DNA of 64,000 nt, taken from assembly GCF_001540865.1 (NCBI RefSeq), contig NC_033622.1:16515695-16579694 (forward strand). The letters are read 5' to 3'. Below the pieces are notes generated by a model. It did no database searches, had not been told where the DNA came from, and worked only from the letters and a program-made list of their open reading frames with translations. This DNA is from Ananas comosus. Its lineage: Eukaryota > Streptophyta > Magnoliopsida > Poales > Bromeliaceae. Shown here piece by piece: positions 22,020 to 33,587 of this stretch (its first letter is position 1; each line of letters opens with the position of its first letter). The position numbers were made by a program, and so were the translations under genes.

Positions 22020-25000
22020 GTCTTTATCAGTTATCAAAATTAAGTATCAGAGGCTAGCAAAAACAATACCATTTGTAAATTGGTTTGTGAGGCTCAAGCT
22101 GGCTGTATTAGTATGATTTTCATTAAAAAAGAGAGAACGCTAATGTGCGAGTATTTTACCTATAGCATTTCGAGCAATAGTTGTTGAAGGGAATTAGAGA
22201 TTATCAAAGATCAACTGTTTTTCTCCTCATAACTATGCACTTAAAAAATTGGAAGTTGGTAAAACTATAAAAGCTTATACTTTAAAAGTGGAAATTGATA
22301 AACATAGAAAAGGTTCCCTGGTAAAATGCACTGTTACTCAATTCTCACCAACAAAATAATGCTTACATCAATATCCTTAAAATGAGCTTTGTGTGGAAGA
22401 ATCAATAAGACAAACCTACCAGACCTAAGGCAACATTGAGAAGCCAGGAATTACTTCACCAGCATATGAATTAGTCTATCATTGTTGACCACGAGCTCAA
22501 CAAAAATTTCTTAAAACCAAAAACAAATGCACGTTACAAGCATAATCAAGCACTCAAGGATGCAGCGTAACTAATAATGTGTACCTTCCACTTAACAATC
22601 TGCCCAAGAACATTAGGTTCACAAACAGCTTTGGCATCCTCAACACTCGTGCCATTTTCTAATTTCTGCAAAGCAGCTTTTACCGCCTACAGGCACAAGA
22701 TTGGAAAAAGTCAATAGAGAATATAAACCAAGTGAAATGATATATATTAAGGCTTTATGTAGATAAACAGTGGAAGATATACCTCAACAGCTCCTTCTAC
22801 CTTTCCTGTTGTAATACCCTTACCAGTAAACCTAAGAGATGAAGAATAAGTTGATGGCCTAGTGAGCTTTTTCTTAATATCTTCAAGTGTAATGGAGGAA
22901 GAAATTTCCTCGAATAAGACCTGAATTCTGCATTGTGAAAATATTTCAGCTAGTAATGAGAACTTGTAGTACATCCAATTTCTATTCAATGTGAATACTG
23001 TACAAAATTTACTTGTGATGTGGTGTGAATAAGAGTGTTACAAGATAGCAATTAACAGATTTTAAATGAAAATAGAACCACAAATCCATGAAATTCAAAA
23101 AAGTCAAATATGCTCCATTATAATCAAGAAGCATAAGCACTTAAATGAAACTTCTAACTTGGGCCTGTAATTCTTATATGAACCTGTAACCTCAATTTTT
23201 GTTTATACCCCTCAAACATACAGTTACTTGCAGATATTTATACAGTTACTTACAGAAATATCTGCATCTTAATTTGATCGAGTCAAGCTAAAATTTGTAT
23301 AATAAAAGATTTGCCCAAAGAGAAGCAACTTTATAACTGTATATAGATAAGCAACTTTTAACTGTATATAGAGAAGCAACTTTATAACTGTATATATGAA
23401 AGGAACTAAGTTTTTTAATTGCATATAGGAACATTAAGATTTTGCAAAGATATACATGTAAGTAGATAATTTTGCAAGAGTGTACACACAAAAATATCAC
23501 TTCAAAATTTTGGCAAGCTACACTTGAGATTTCTAAAAGCCACAAAATAAGGTCCGAAAGAACAGATGTAGAATCTTACTTCCTTTCAGTTGCATCATCA
23601 ATCACAGGCAACGAAGTAACGTATTTCTTTGAGGTTGAAGTTGAGGCTGGAGAAACACCACTAATGGAAACTTTAGAATTCTCTGCTAACAGCAGCTTGC
23701 TAGTGCCGGTTTGCACGGTCTCCTTCAAGATTTTTACTTTCCTTTTTTTGTCAAGCACTTGTTTGGTATCTGCTTTCTCATTGTTTCCGGTAGAATATGT
23801 CTTTTCTACAGCAGAAAGCTTTCCAGTCTGGTTAGTTACTTTTACAGAAGCATTTTCCATGATCAAGTTAGGCACCAGCCGGGTATTCACCACTTTTGTG
23901 ACAACAGCGGTTTTGCTTTCTTTGATTTTTACCTTTAGAGTAGGAAATACGATATGGTCTCTTCTAGGTGTTCTAAGATTCTCGTCAATTTGATGCTTCC
24001 TAATCAAGAATATAAAGAATTAAAAAGGAAATATTAAAAGTAATAACATTAATAAGATAAAACCAATTCAATGCATAAAGCTTACAAAATGGGGACATAC
24101 AGGCAGTAAATCAAAACGCGTTTAGGAAGAAGACCGTCCCATGCCCTCTTGATTATACCTGTCTCTATTGAAGCTTTGAAAGAAATTTTCCTGAAGAGAA
24201 GTGTGGCCATCAGCAACTCATAGGACAACTCCACTAAGTGCTTGTTTGGCAATGCTACTAAAATAGCTTCTCTACTCCAAAACACAAAGTTTCCAGAAAC
24301 CAGGACTTCGTTGATAACTTGACCGGAGCTTTTGAGGCCAAAAGCAAAAGCTCCAATTTGAATCTTTTGCTTCCAATCAATAAGAGCTGTAGTTTTTATG
24401 AAGTGTATTAGTGCGTCTTTAAACAACTATAGAAGCACTTATGCAAAAGCTCCAAAGGGGCCAAACAGGCTCTTAATCCCAAAATGCTTCAATATGGAAT
24501 AGAAGGAGAGTTTGAAAGTGCCTTGGCAAGCATTTTCTGTGGTATGACTTTGGGCATCGTCTGCAAACTGCAAACTGCAACGCCCTAACTTTTCTGTCTT
24601 CAATGCCATCACAGACGCTGCACCTATGGATTGGGCATGTGAATCGCTCCCCATTAATAATCTTTTCTGCAAATCCCATTGCTTTTGCTTCATTTTGCCG
24701 GAAAAGTAGCTGTGCAACACACTTTGCATGATAGAATTGACCACATGTTGCATTAAAGCAACGAAACACCTAAAATAACCACCAAATGTAATTTAGAGGC
24801 GCAAGTTTGTTAAAAAAATAATAATAATCAAAGTGAATCATAAAATATGATCAGTTTTTGCCGTATTTGAATTTGTAACGACTTATGTTGAATGGAAATC
24901 AGTCTCGTGCAATAGTAAAGTACACTTTACATGATAGAGTTCACTTATTTGTAATTTTATTTACCCAAAAGTAAAATGTTCACACTATTACACACGGTCT

Positions 25001-26985
25001 TCGTTGCACTATATTGCTTAAGCTATGATTTTGCAATTAGTCAATTTGGCGATTATCAATGACTACAATCCAGGATAGGTCACAATTAGGCAGTAAAGTG
25101 GCAATGATTTGATCTTGAAGAGCCATTCCAATTTTAGGTTCGATCAAGCTCGTTTCTTTTACATTTTTAGAGAAACAAATTAACCTTATACTAAAGAAAA
25201 ATGAACTTGTATCCGTAAATCATGCTTCAATACTCATACGACATATAAAAAGATTAGATCAATTTGCAAAAAGGAAAAATGTAAACCTCAGCACCAGCTT
25301 CCACATCAGATGATCCCAACTTTCCACAAGCAAAGCACTGATGTTTTCTGTACTTGCAATTCTTGCATAAAAAGTTTGGGATCTCCTGCAAAATACAAGA
25401 AAGATACATGAGCATAAAGGAATTGGCAGTTACAAGCTGGTAAAAGCCTTTATACCTCAACTTGAGCCCTAGTATAGCCGAGAGAGACACAATCCACACT
25501 GGCATCTATTGTCGCATGGAAGGACCTTAAGCATAACCCTTCACAACTGCACTTGATAAAGAACACACTTTGCTCATCTTACAGAGTTGCTAAGTTTAAA
25601 TTGGTAATATGTGCCTACTGATCTTTCGTAATAAGTCATGCTACCTATGCAGGACAAGCAAAACGGGAAAGTTACAAAATGCAAGATTTAATGTTAACAA
25701 CAAGAAAGGAAACTAAATAGCTCCGAGTTGTAAGGGGTTAACCTTAACACCAAGTAAACAGATTACAAACATCTGTAGCAAGAAAACTGCAAGTACCAAT
25801 TGTTGACGGCAAATAGCAAATAATTATTCTCAAGGATGCAAGCCTGTATAGCTGTTCACAAGGGGCCAGAGGCCTCAAGTATGAAGAAATGCAAGCGGAA
25901 GCAATAAAATGGAGGCACTACAAGTAGGCAGCTTAAGATGATGATGTCGGTGAAAACATGAATACCCTTGATTAAAACTTACATATACTTGTATATACTG
26001 CAATATACTTTTGGACTAAACTCCACAGAATGCTCTTAGCAAACAACCATAAAAATCTGAACATTAGTAGCCGAAGCAAATAGGCAAGCACTCACAGTAT
26101 GCTCGTAGCGACGAAACTAGGCTAAAATCAATTAAAAAGGGGACATCATGAAGATATGGAAGGAGATTTGAGTTGTTGAGAAACTAGGTTTTGATCACGC
26201 AGGACGAAGAGACAACCATAATCATAAAGAATTAAGAATTCATAATTATATGCAATCCCTCACTACTCAACATGACATATCGGCCATAATGACAAGAATA
26301 GACCTATGAGGAGAGTAATTGAGGATTATAGGGTAATTAATTTATTACTTTTGTTGATTATAACATTCTCAAATGGCTGAACCTACAGGCACTGTGGTGG
26401 CATTTTATGACAATTTTTTTCTTCCTACAACAATGTTGTATCTCAACCATCTTTTCATGCAAGATATACCTAAACAACACCTCCCATAGATTCACTCATC
26501 CTAATTGGAAAATTTAAAATAAGATAAGCACGAACAATTTATCATGAACAATTAGAAAACAAAAGATGACAGTGAAATACATACGGCAAAATTTCACCAC
26601 CATTGTCACAGAACGAACAAATTGGACTAAATAATCCAGTGTCTTCTTCAGAGTCATCGTTACTATCATCGATCATCTCCTCATCATCGGCAACAAGAGT
26701 GTCTCTTGCATCTACATCTCTTTGAACCGCCTAATTTTTTTTAAAAAAAAGAAGAATATTTAATGTGGTTACTGCTGTTGACAAACTACTTTTCATATCA
26801 ACTCCAAAGAACCTCTTGAAAGTGCAAATCACTAGAGAGAATTTGCTAAAGAATTTCAAATTACAAATTAAATGAAAAAAAAAGAAGAATAACAACGTGC
26901 ATCTTGAATACAAAATGACCAAGTCTCAAGAAGCATTGACCTCGGCGGAGCTTGATCTCGCAGTACGATTCTCATTCAGCGCCAT
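16793..26985 (-). CDS. ENHANCED DOWNY MILDEW 2-like protein (PHD fingers plus methyltransferase-like domain), 16 exons, 795 aa
   Basis: Exons in transcript order: 26985-26941, 26730-26585, 25546-25456, 25385-25287, 24769-24522, 24190-24101, 23999-23580, 22927-22783, 22686-22585, 21566-21474, 20486-20445, 19593-19483, 18140-18069, 17948-17830, 17722-17659, 17293-16793; one open frame. After an acidic stretch (residues 30-45) come Cys/His-rich PHD-type fingers (about 53-210: CSFCDNGGEILPCEG, CKNCKYRKHQCFACG, FAVCRRCPKSYHRKC), then a Lys-rich linker. The C-terminal half holds a Rossmann-type methyltransferase fold with VVDFCCGAND (about 508-517, motif I) and NPPFG (about 573-577, motif IV). In Arabidopsis EDM2 is nuclear and controls H3K9me2, intronic-transposon silencing and poly(A) choice, including at the RPP7 immune receptor gene. 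Compared with EDM2 (about 1,300 aa), the first 200 or so residues and much of the C-terminal tail are missing. It may be an EDM2-LIKE paralogue. Confidence 0.88.
18288..19006. mobile_element. PIF/Harbinger-type MITE, 719 bp, in an intron of the EDM2-like gene
   Basis: Terminal inverted repeats GGGTGTGTTTGGTTCCA and its complement at the right end continue imperfectly for about 27 bp. The flanks are TAA on both sides (18285-18287 and 19007-19009), the typical 3-bp Harbinger/Tourist duplication. The interior is AT-rich and non-coding. Confidence 0.85.
19611..20062. repeat. Tandem duplication in an intron (units of 236 and 211 bp)
   Basis: 19611-19846 and 19852-20062 are nearly identical, with a few substitutions (for example CTCGTAATTG against CTTGTAATTG). 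Copy 1 also holds an internal 25-bp repeat of GGGGCTTCAAG plus following bases. High identity implies a recent event. It lies between the exons 20486-20445 and 19593-19483. Confidence 0.9.
21690..21785. repeat. (AT)n microsatellite in an intron
   Basis: About 45 AT units in a row, ending next to a single N at 21786. The true length is uncertain. Confidence 0.9.
21787..22016. mobile_element. Non-autonomous element flanked by (AT)n and (CT)n tracts
   Basis: A unique core of about 175 bp sits between the AT tract and a CT tract (about 21962-22003) that runs into TATATA. The core has a small hairpin (CTTATGAGT ... ACTCATAAG). The phrase ATCTAATGGATAAAAATGG, reversed, resembles TTTTTATCCGTTAGATCATA near 54440, inside a second element flanked by CT and AT tracts. 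This supports a repeat family. Confidence 0.55.
24191..24521 (-). other. GC-AG intron in the EDM2-like gene, mostly made of a MITE
   Basis: Exon 5 ends TGCTTGCCAAG followed by GCACTT; exon 6 begins after CTCTTCAG with GAAAATTTC. Joining gives CLPRKISFKAS in frame, matching the EDM2 family layout. No GT donor is available near this point. If the intron is kept, the frame stops within about 50 bases. Confidence 0.75.
24238..24473. mobile_element. Harbinger-like MITE, about 236 bp, inside the GC-AG intron
   Basis: The left end reads GTGCTTGTTTGGCAATGC; the right end, reversed, reads AGAGCCTGTTTGGCCCC. TAA flanks both sides (24235-24237 and 24474-24476). Without it the intron would be only about 92 bp. 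Confidence 0.7.
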
Positions 26986-27753
26986 CACGAACGACTATCC
27001 AGAAAAAATAAAGCGAAATTTATCTTATTAATAAATATATGCACTATATATTTGTAGCGAACAAATTAAACTTAGCGAAGGTCGCACAAACTAAGAAGAA
27101 AATGAAATCCAGAGATCGAATGAAGTTCCTTTCTCGGAGTAAAATTAATTCCCCAGAAACTAGAGCAAAAGGAAACTAAGACATGAATAAGCAATCCTAC
27201 GCAGAAAAAATAAAGAAAATAAAGGTTGATCAAAAAGCAAATAACCGAAGAAAAGAAGATGAAAATCGAAGAAAAATAAGAAAAAACACGACATTTCAAC
27301 GGCCAAATAGCAAAGAATCGAATAACAAAAAGAACATTAAAAAAAAAAAACATAAAACGAACACTCTAAAAATCCGAGGAAAACGACGAAACAAGACAAA
27401 TCACGAAGAATCGACTAACAATAAAGAACACTTGAAAATCCAAAAAAGAACGTCATGAAAAAAAATCCAACAAAAACAACTAAAAATGGGGAGGATATTA
27501 GAACCCTAACCCTAAATTTGAACCATTAGCAACGACCCGAAATGCGAAACCATGGAAAACCAAAACAAAAAAACAAAAGAAGAAGAAGAAGCGAAAATAA
27601 TGAAAATGAAACTGGGGTTAATAAGCAAAAAAAAACAAAGGAAAGTACAAAGAAAGGCACTCACGAGATGGAAATGACGGAGCGAAACCCTAACAACGGG
27701 TTCGAGAGAGGTGAGAGAAAGAGAAAGAGAGAGTGAGAGTGTAGTGAAAATCT

Positions 27754-27791
<38 letters not shown>

Positions 27792-28560
27792 AGATGGAAG
27801 GTTGTCACGTCGTCGTTGCATAATTTTGGCAAGGTCGTGGGAGTACGGAAGCGGTTGATCCGAGCCGTTCGTTCGCTCACTTTTTTTAAACGTTGGAGCG
27901 AACACCAAACCGGTCGATCCGGGCCGTTGGTTTACTTATTGTTTGTGTTCGCTCGAATATTTGACCGTTGGATCTCCGATTTGTGGCACGCTATCTTTCT
28001 TAGCGGTTAGGAGACGTGTAATGCTTTCGAGTTTGAACGGAAAAAAAAAAAAAAAGAATAAAAAATAGTTATGGCGCATTCAAATTTTATGAGTCGAATA
28101 AAGGAGTAAATTTACCCTACTGCCCCGAGAGAATGCAATATAAATTTTAGTTTTTTATGAAATAAAATAGTAATTTCATTTTTTTTTTTTGGATATAATG
28201 GGTAAAAATGTAGGTAACTAATCTCTAGTAAAAATAGAGAAAATTATTTTCAAATTTCAACCAAGTCCGATCTCAAAATAGCTTAAAAAATGCTCGAACC
28301 CAATCAAACCAATCGCTTAATTCGGAGCCATACCTAGCCCCGACCCGAACTTTACTCAAGCCCAAGTCCACAAAAAGAGTCATCACCAATACTCAAAAGC
28401 CGTATGATGATCACATTGATTCCACCACCCAGAGAGCCATCCCCTTCCCGCGCCCCACTCGCCCCAAATCCCTAACCCAACTCTCAGTTAGGAATAACAT
28501 CGAACAGGTATCGGGCGAAAGAGAGAAGAAGAAGAAGAGGAATACGTGGAGTCGTCGTCG
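26986..28560. promoter_or_regulatory. Shared divergent promoter region of the EDM2-like (-) and ankyrin-BTB (+) genes
   Basis: On the minus strand a (CT)n tract (complement of 27760-27791) followed by CATCTC and GTGAGT (near 27662) looks like a 5' UTR exon and donor. An acceptor just upstream of the ATG (TTCTGGATAG, near 26994) would close a 5' UTR intron of about 670 bp. Lysine- and phenylalanine-rich ORFs at 27072-27458 lie in that intron. 27900-28545 is the upstream region of the ankyrin-BTB gene. Exact start sites are inferred. Confidence 0.5.
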
Positions 28561-31500
28561 ATGGATCCCGAGCTCGAGCAGCTCGATCTCGACCCCGAGG
28601 ATCTGCAACCCTCGACCCCGCTGAAGAAGGTCCCCGCCGGCGACCTCTTCGAGGCGGCGCGCGCCGGCGACGTGGAGCGGCTGCGGCTGCTCCTGGAGGG
28701 CGGCGCGGCGAACGTGAACGCCCGCGACCGCTGGGACTCGGTGGCGCTCTACTACGCCTGCCTCGCCGGGCACCTGGACGCGGCGCGCATGCTCCTCGAG
28801 GCCGCCCTCCGCCACGCCTTCCTCTCCTGCGCCGCCAACCGCGCCGCCTACCTCGACCAGTGCGCCGACGATGCCGCCGCCGCCGCCTGGGCCAGAGGTC
28901 CGCTCCCCCGTGATTCCCCACCCCCTCCTATTTTTGCTTTCCGTTAACTAATCAACGATTTCTGAGATACATTGGCTATTGATGTTTTATTCTGCGGTTT
29001 AGAGATTCGAAACCACGCAAGTAATCGGCTTGACAGAGAAGAGAATCTGCGCATAGGCACTGCTTGTTGCTGTTTAATTACATGTCTTTTCTCAATCAGG
29101 GAGCTCTGTTTTGGTATAATTTGGAGTCCTACATTTAGTTGTTTATGCTTGAGAGTCTGAAATTGTTTTAATTACATGTCTTTTTTTAAAAAATGTATAT
29201 ATATATATTAAGGAAGCCCTTGTCATCTTTGAGTCTGCTAAGCCCTCATTGAGTAGAAGTACCTAGCTTCACGAAGATTCATCATAGTTTCATCATATTT
29301 ATGGCGCTGTCAACTTGCTTTTTGCATCTTAAATTATATTTGTTTACTTATGAGCTATATTATGATTCATGAAGCAAGTGGTTTTCTCGTTGCTACAGAA
29401 CATAAGCTATAGAAGAAAGTTCATATAAAAGTAACTCGAAGCTCGTAGTTCATCATACTGCATTTCCCTAGCCATTTTTATATGCAGACCAAGCTAAGTG
29501 TTGGCTCAAACAGGTTACTTTTCAGCGGATGATGGTTCGACTTCTGGTTCCTTGCCTCCCGATATTACATTCTATGTCGACGGAAGGCCTATAGAGGCTC
29601 ATCGAGTCATATTAAGCGCCCGGTCGTCCTTCTTCAAGAGGAAATTCGAGTCAGAGTGGAAATACAAGAAGGAAGTGAGATTTTCTAGCCAAAAATTATC
29701 TTATCGTGCTTTGTACAGCCTTATCCATTTCTTCTACTCTGATAGATTGGAAGTGGCGGTGGACAACATGGAAGACCTCGCACGCACATGCAAAGCCTGC
29801 AAGTGCGAGGAATTGCAAAAGATTTTACAGAAGGAACTTATTCACCAAAAGTATGCAGAATATAAATCGTTAAGAGAAGTAGATAATTCTCAAAAACGGT
29901 TTATATTACAAGGATTATCTCTACCAGAGGAGGATAGACTCCCTTCTGCATTGAATCGGATTTTACAAGTATCTCTTGCCAGTTCGAGTGGAGAGAACAC
30001 GAGCACGAATGAGATAGAGATGAGAGAATCGGGTGATGACCTTGCTGATCTTTGTGTGAAAGTTGGTCCTAAGGTTTTCCGGTGCCACCAAGTGATCCTG
30101 GCCGCAAGGTCAGAATATTTTAGGGCAAGGTTATGTCGAATGACAGATTTTCTTGAAGGGAATAATGAGCCGTCTAATTTCTCGCTTCCCTTCCTTGAGG
30201 AGCATGACTTGAGTACAGAAGCATTCGAGAAGATGATTGAATATATGTGAGTTTATAGAGATGCAAATTCCGTAATAAAGTTTTGTTATTATTACATCTG
30301 TATCCCTCTAATATCATCTATTTAGAACTAGCCCTGTGTAATATGAATTTTCATATATACTCCCTTGGAAATTGAGTTGCTTACAAAAATGCCTCTTTTC
30401 TTAAGTTGGGGACTTGCCCAATTTATGTGGTTTTATATCAGGAAAAGGAAGTTTCTTAGAGAGGTTGATTTTTGTAAGTACAAGGTGATATATTCAATGT
30501 TAAGTTTTCAAATTGGCATAGATGAAATTCAGATTTTACAGCGAATATAGGCAAATAGATAATTTTGGACGTGTATGTATGCAAATACTGCATAAAGTTA
30601 TTAGTCTCCATAATCTGAATGTTGCTTAAATTTGACGTGTTTGGTTGCACTCAGGTACACTGATGGCTTGAAGGATATGGACCCAGATCAGGTCAGTTTT
30701 ATAATGCCGACTTCCTGATAGACACGGTTTAGAGTGTCATTAGTTACTTCAATATGTTATATTTGTTCAAATACTTATGATGTTCCTTTTTTCTTTTATT
30801 TGGTCAGGCTGAGGAAATGTTTGATGCAGCATCCAGATACTTGTTATTTCCACTTAAACGTGCTGTTGCGGATGTACTGTTACCGCATCTGGAGATGGTT
30901 TCACCTGCCGAACTTTGCCACTGGCTGATATTAGCTGACATGTATGCTGTTGCTTCCTATCTCTCCTTTTGTAAGATTTCCTTTCACATTGTTACTCTAT
31001 TCCAAAGTTGTTTTGCTATTAATAACCTATTTTTTGACATTGTGAACTCTTCTCACACAATGAGTCAAATGACATAGATTGAAATCTTGCCATGTGCTTA
31101 TAAGGTGTTCATTCATGCTCCTATATACGTTAGCAAATATCGTGTTATTTGACTTGGTAGACAGGGTAACAAAAATCTTGTTTTTATTTGACTTGGTTAG
31201 AGAGAGTGACAAAAATCTCATATACAACCATAGTTGAAAACAATACTGGTCAAATCTTTATTAGATGCTGTTTTCATGCTTTCTAGCTTGCCTTGATGTT
31301 TAATGTATTTGTGCATTTAGAAACTCGCACACACGGAAATCATCTTGTTTAGCCAGTTGAAGGAAGCCCGTACTACAGCCTAGTATAAAGGAGTATAATA
31401 TTTATAGCATTATGTACTTATGTTGTTGTGATGAATCAATGACCTTCAGCAAGAATGCTGTATATCTGCCATGCCATAAAACATTTGTTGATTGTGACTT

Positions 31501-32291
31501 ACTGCAACTTTTTAATCTATGGAGTCAAGAGATTTACATGATTCTATCCATCGAAAATAAAACGCTCGTGTACTTTACACCACAACAATAGTTCAAAAGT
31601 GTATTTCGTGATAGGAATGTCTTGATTGAAACTACATCAGATACAACTAGAAGAGCTTGTGTAGATATCAGGTCTCATCCTGATCGCTTGCCTGATTTTT
31701 CTTATCATTCATATGATTAATCACCGCCATTAGACTTCCTGTGACAACATCTTCTTGATGCTCATTGCTATTGGAAGCAGTACACTGTCAGGCACTTAGT
31801 TTCAGTTGTATCTTTTCTAGACGCTATTGACTGCACTTTGAGAGTTATTTAAGAGCTTTGCAAGAGAAGTCTTATTGTTTGTTAGTTGGAGTTTGCTTGA
31901 AGTGAATTCTTGCTTTTGCTTGAGTTATTCATTCTTCCTGTGCAGGTATGGTGTTGTAAAGATAAGGGAATATTGTTTGGATGTCATTGCTTGTAATTTT
32001 GAGACATTCGCCGATACACGTGAATTCAGAGCGATACTACTGACACTCCCGCCGCCCTCTGGGGACTCCTCATTGAGGACTACCCGCCCTAGTGCTCCGG
32101 GATCTGCAGGAAACTCTGATCAGGGTAACCTTCTCGATGACTTGCGAGAGAAATGGTTGGAGGCAGAAGCCGCAGAGCTCGACAAGAGAGATGAGAGCGC
32201 CGCTTTGTTTGACAAGCGCTTAGAAATGCTCATGATCGTGGCAGAACAAGAAGCCAAGGAAGAAGTCCATGGTGATTCACATGAAAGCTAG
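28561..32291 (+). CDS. Ankyrin-repeat, double BTB/POZ domain protein (At2g04740-like), 5 exons, 528 aa
   Basis: Exons: 28561-28897, 29514-30246, 30655-30691, 30808-30941, 31946-32291; one open frame of 529 codons. The ATG at 28561 is preferred to an upstream GTG at 28546. Residues 27-82 form ankyrin repeats ([39 protein letters not shown]). BTB domain 1 spans about 129-195 ([20 protein letters not shown]). BTB domain 2 spans about 288-400 ([20 protein letters not shown]). A helical region then follows with [18 protein letters not shown] and a charged C-terminus ([16 protein letters not shown]). Plant BTB proteins commonly act as CUL3 ubiquitin-ligase adaptors; whether this family does is not established to my knowledge. 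Exon 1 is GC-rich; the first donor is a weak GTCCGC. The acceptor of exon 2 (29513) avoids an in-frame TAA at 29495, which supports this model. Confidence 0.9.
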
Positions 32292-33587
32292 GTTTGAGTT
32301 TGCGATCCTATTTTTAACATCCTCTACTTCGTTTTGCTTAACATGTTGAGTATAATGTAAAAGTAACAGTGGGTCCTCAAAAAAAAAAAAAAAAAAAGCA
32401 AAAAATAATAGTGCTTATTGTGCGTAAAATGTTTTAAATGTTCTGCGTGTTATTGGCGTATGAGTTTATACATGTCATTTATTCTTGTTGAACAATTGAC
32501 GTTAGTTTCAAGGAAAATAACGAGGCAATTTGGCCGGTGGTCCTGTGTAAAACTTTTCTATGTTGTGTGATTGCTTAGTTATTAATGCAATTCTTGAATA
32601 CTTGGAAATTGATGGTAGAGCCATATTACTATCCTTTCTCTTGTCACAAAATTCATTTCAGCCCAAGCCCAGTTATTAAACAGCTGTAGTCGTATCACAC
32701 ATTGCAAACACTTTAACGCAGGAATTACTCACCGTAATCGAAGCTCTCCAAATATAATTAGCTCCCGTTATTTCTCTATCCCCCGGATGATGCAGTTTTT
32801 TTTTAAAAAAAAAAAAGAAAAAGCTTTCTCCTTTTCTTTAGAAGCATTTAGTCATCTTATGTATGCAAAACTCATTTAGGCATCATGGTTTATGAAATAA
32901 CCATTATAATCACGTCTTCTGCTAAAAAAAGAGTTATTAAAAAAAAATTCAACAAACTCTACATGAATTAAGAAAAGGAAATAAAAGCATTTTCAACGTG
33001 ATCCCAACAGCAGAAACCATCAAACTAACTGAGAAGTTTTTCCCCCCCTGATTCGGCTCTCCAACATGGTTGGATAAACCGACGAGCCTATTCGACTCGC
33101 AAAATTGGCAAACATAGGAGTCCAAACTGATTCACGCTACATAGCAATATCAAAGCATTTAGTACACCCTGCGCTGTACTCTCTTCTCAGTGACAAACTG
33201 ATGAAATTTAAACAAATAGTACAGCAATCAGAAGCTAGCACGATAACAGCGTAACAATTACACGCCTGTAAAAAATTACAATCGCAAACCTATAACATCA
33301 TTCAACAACAACATGAAACAGAATAAGATTTGACCAAAGAATACCTATAATAAATGGAAAACCTATAACAACATATTGACAGATTTTCTCATTACTACAA
33401 AAATAACATGTAAAGCTATATAAGAGACCCTTTTTAATCCCTGTAGTGAGAATTTCTTGCTAGAAAGAATGCAGATGCTATTTGGCATGTAGAGAGTATG
33501 AATTAACTGAATAAACTGTAAATGCTGTAGAAGGCAACTTCCCTCTAGTGTAGCTTTTCAGTGGTTGGTTGGAACAGAAACCCTCCC
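32292..33587. other. Tail-to-tail spacer between ankyrin-BTB and fimbrin
   Basis: Contains both 3' UTRs. Poly-A runs lie at about 32380-32410 and 32800-32820. No further gene is visible. Confidence 0.6.

Noticed and set aside
27183..27458. Lysine-rich 91-codon ORF
   Set aside because: Plus-strand A-rich DNA inside the probable 5' UTR intron of the EDM2-like gene.
28484..28921. Arg/Gly-rich ORFs opposite the ankyrin-BTB exon 1
   Set aside because: Antisense shadows of a GC-rich exon.
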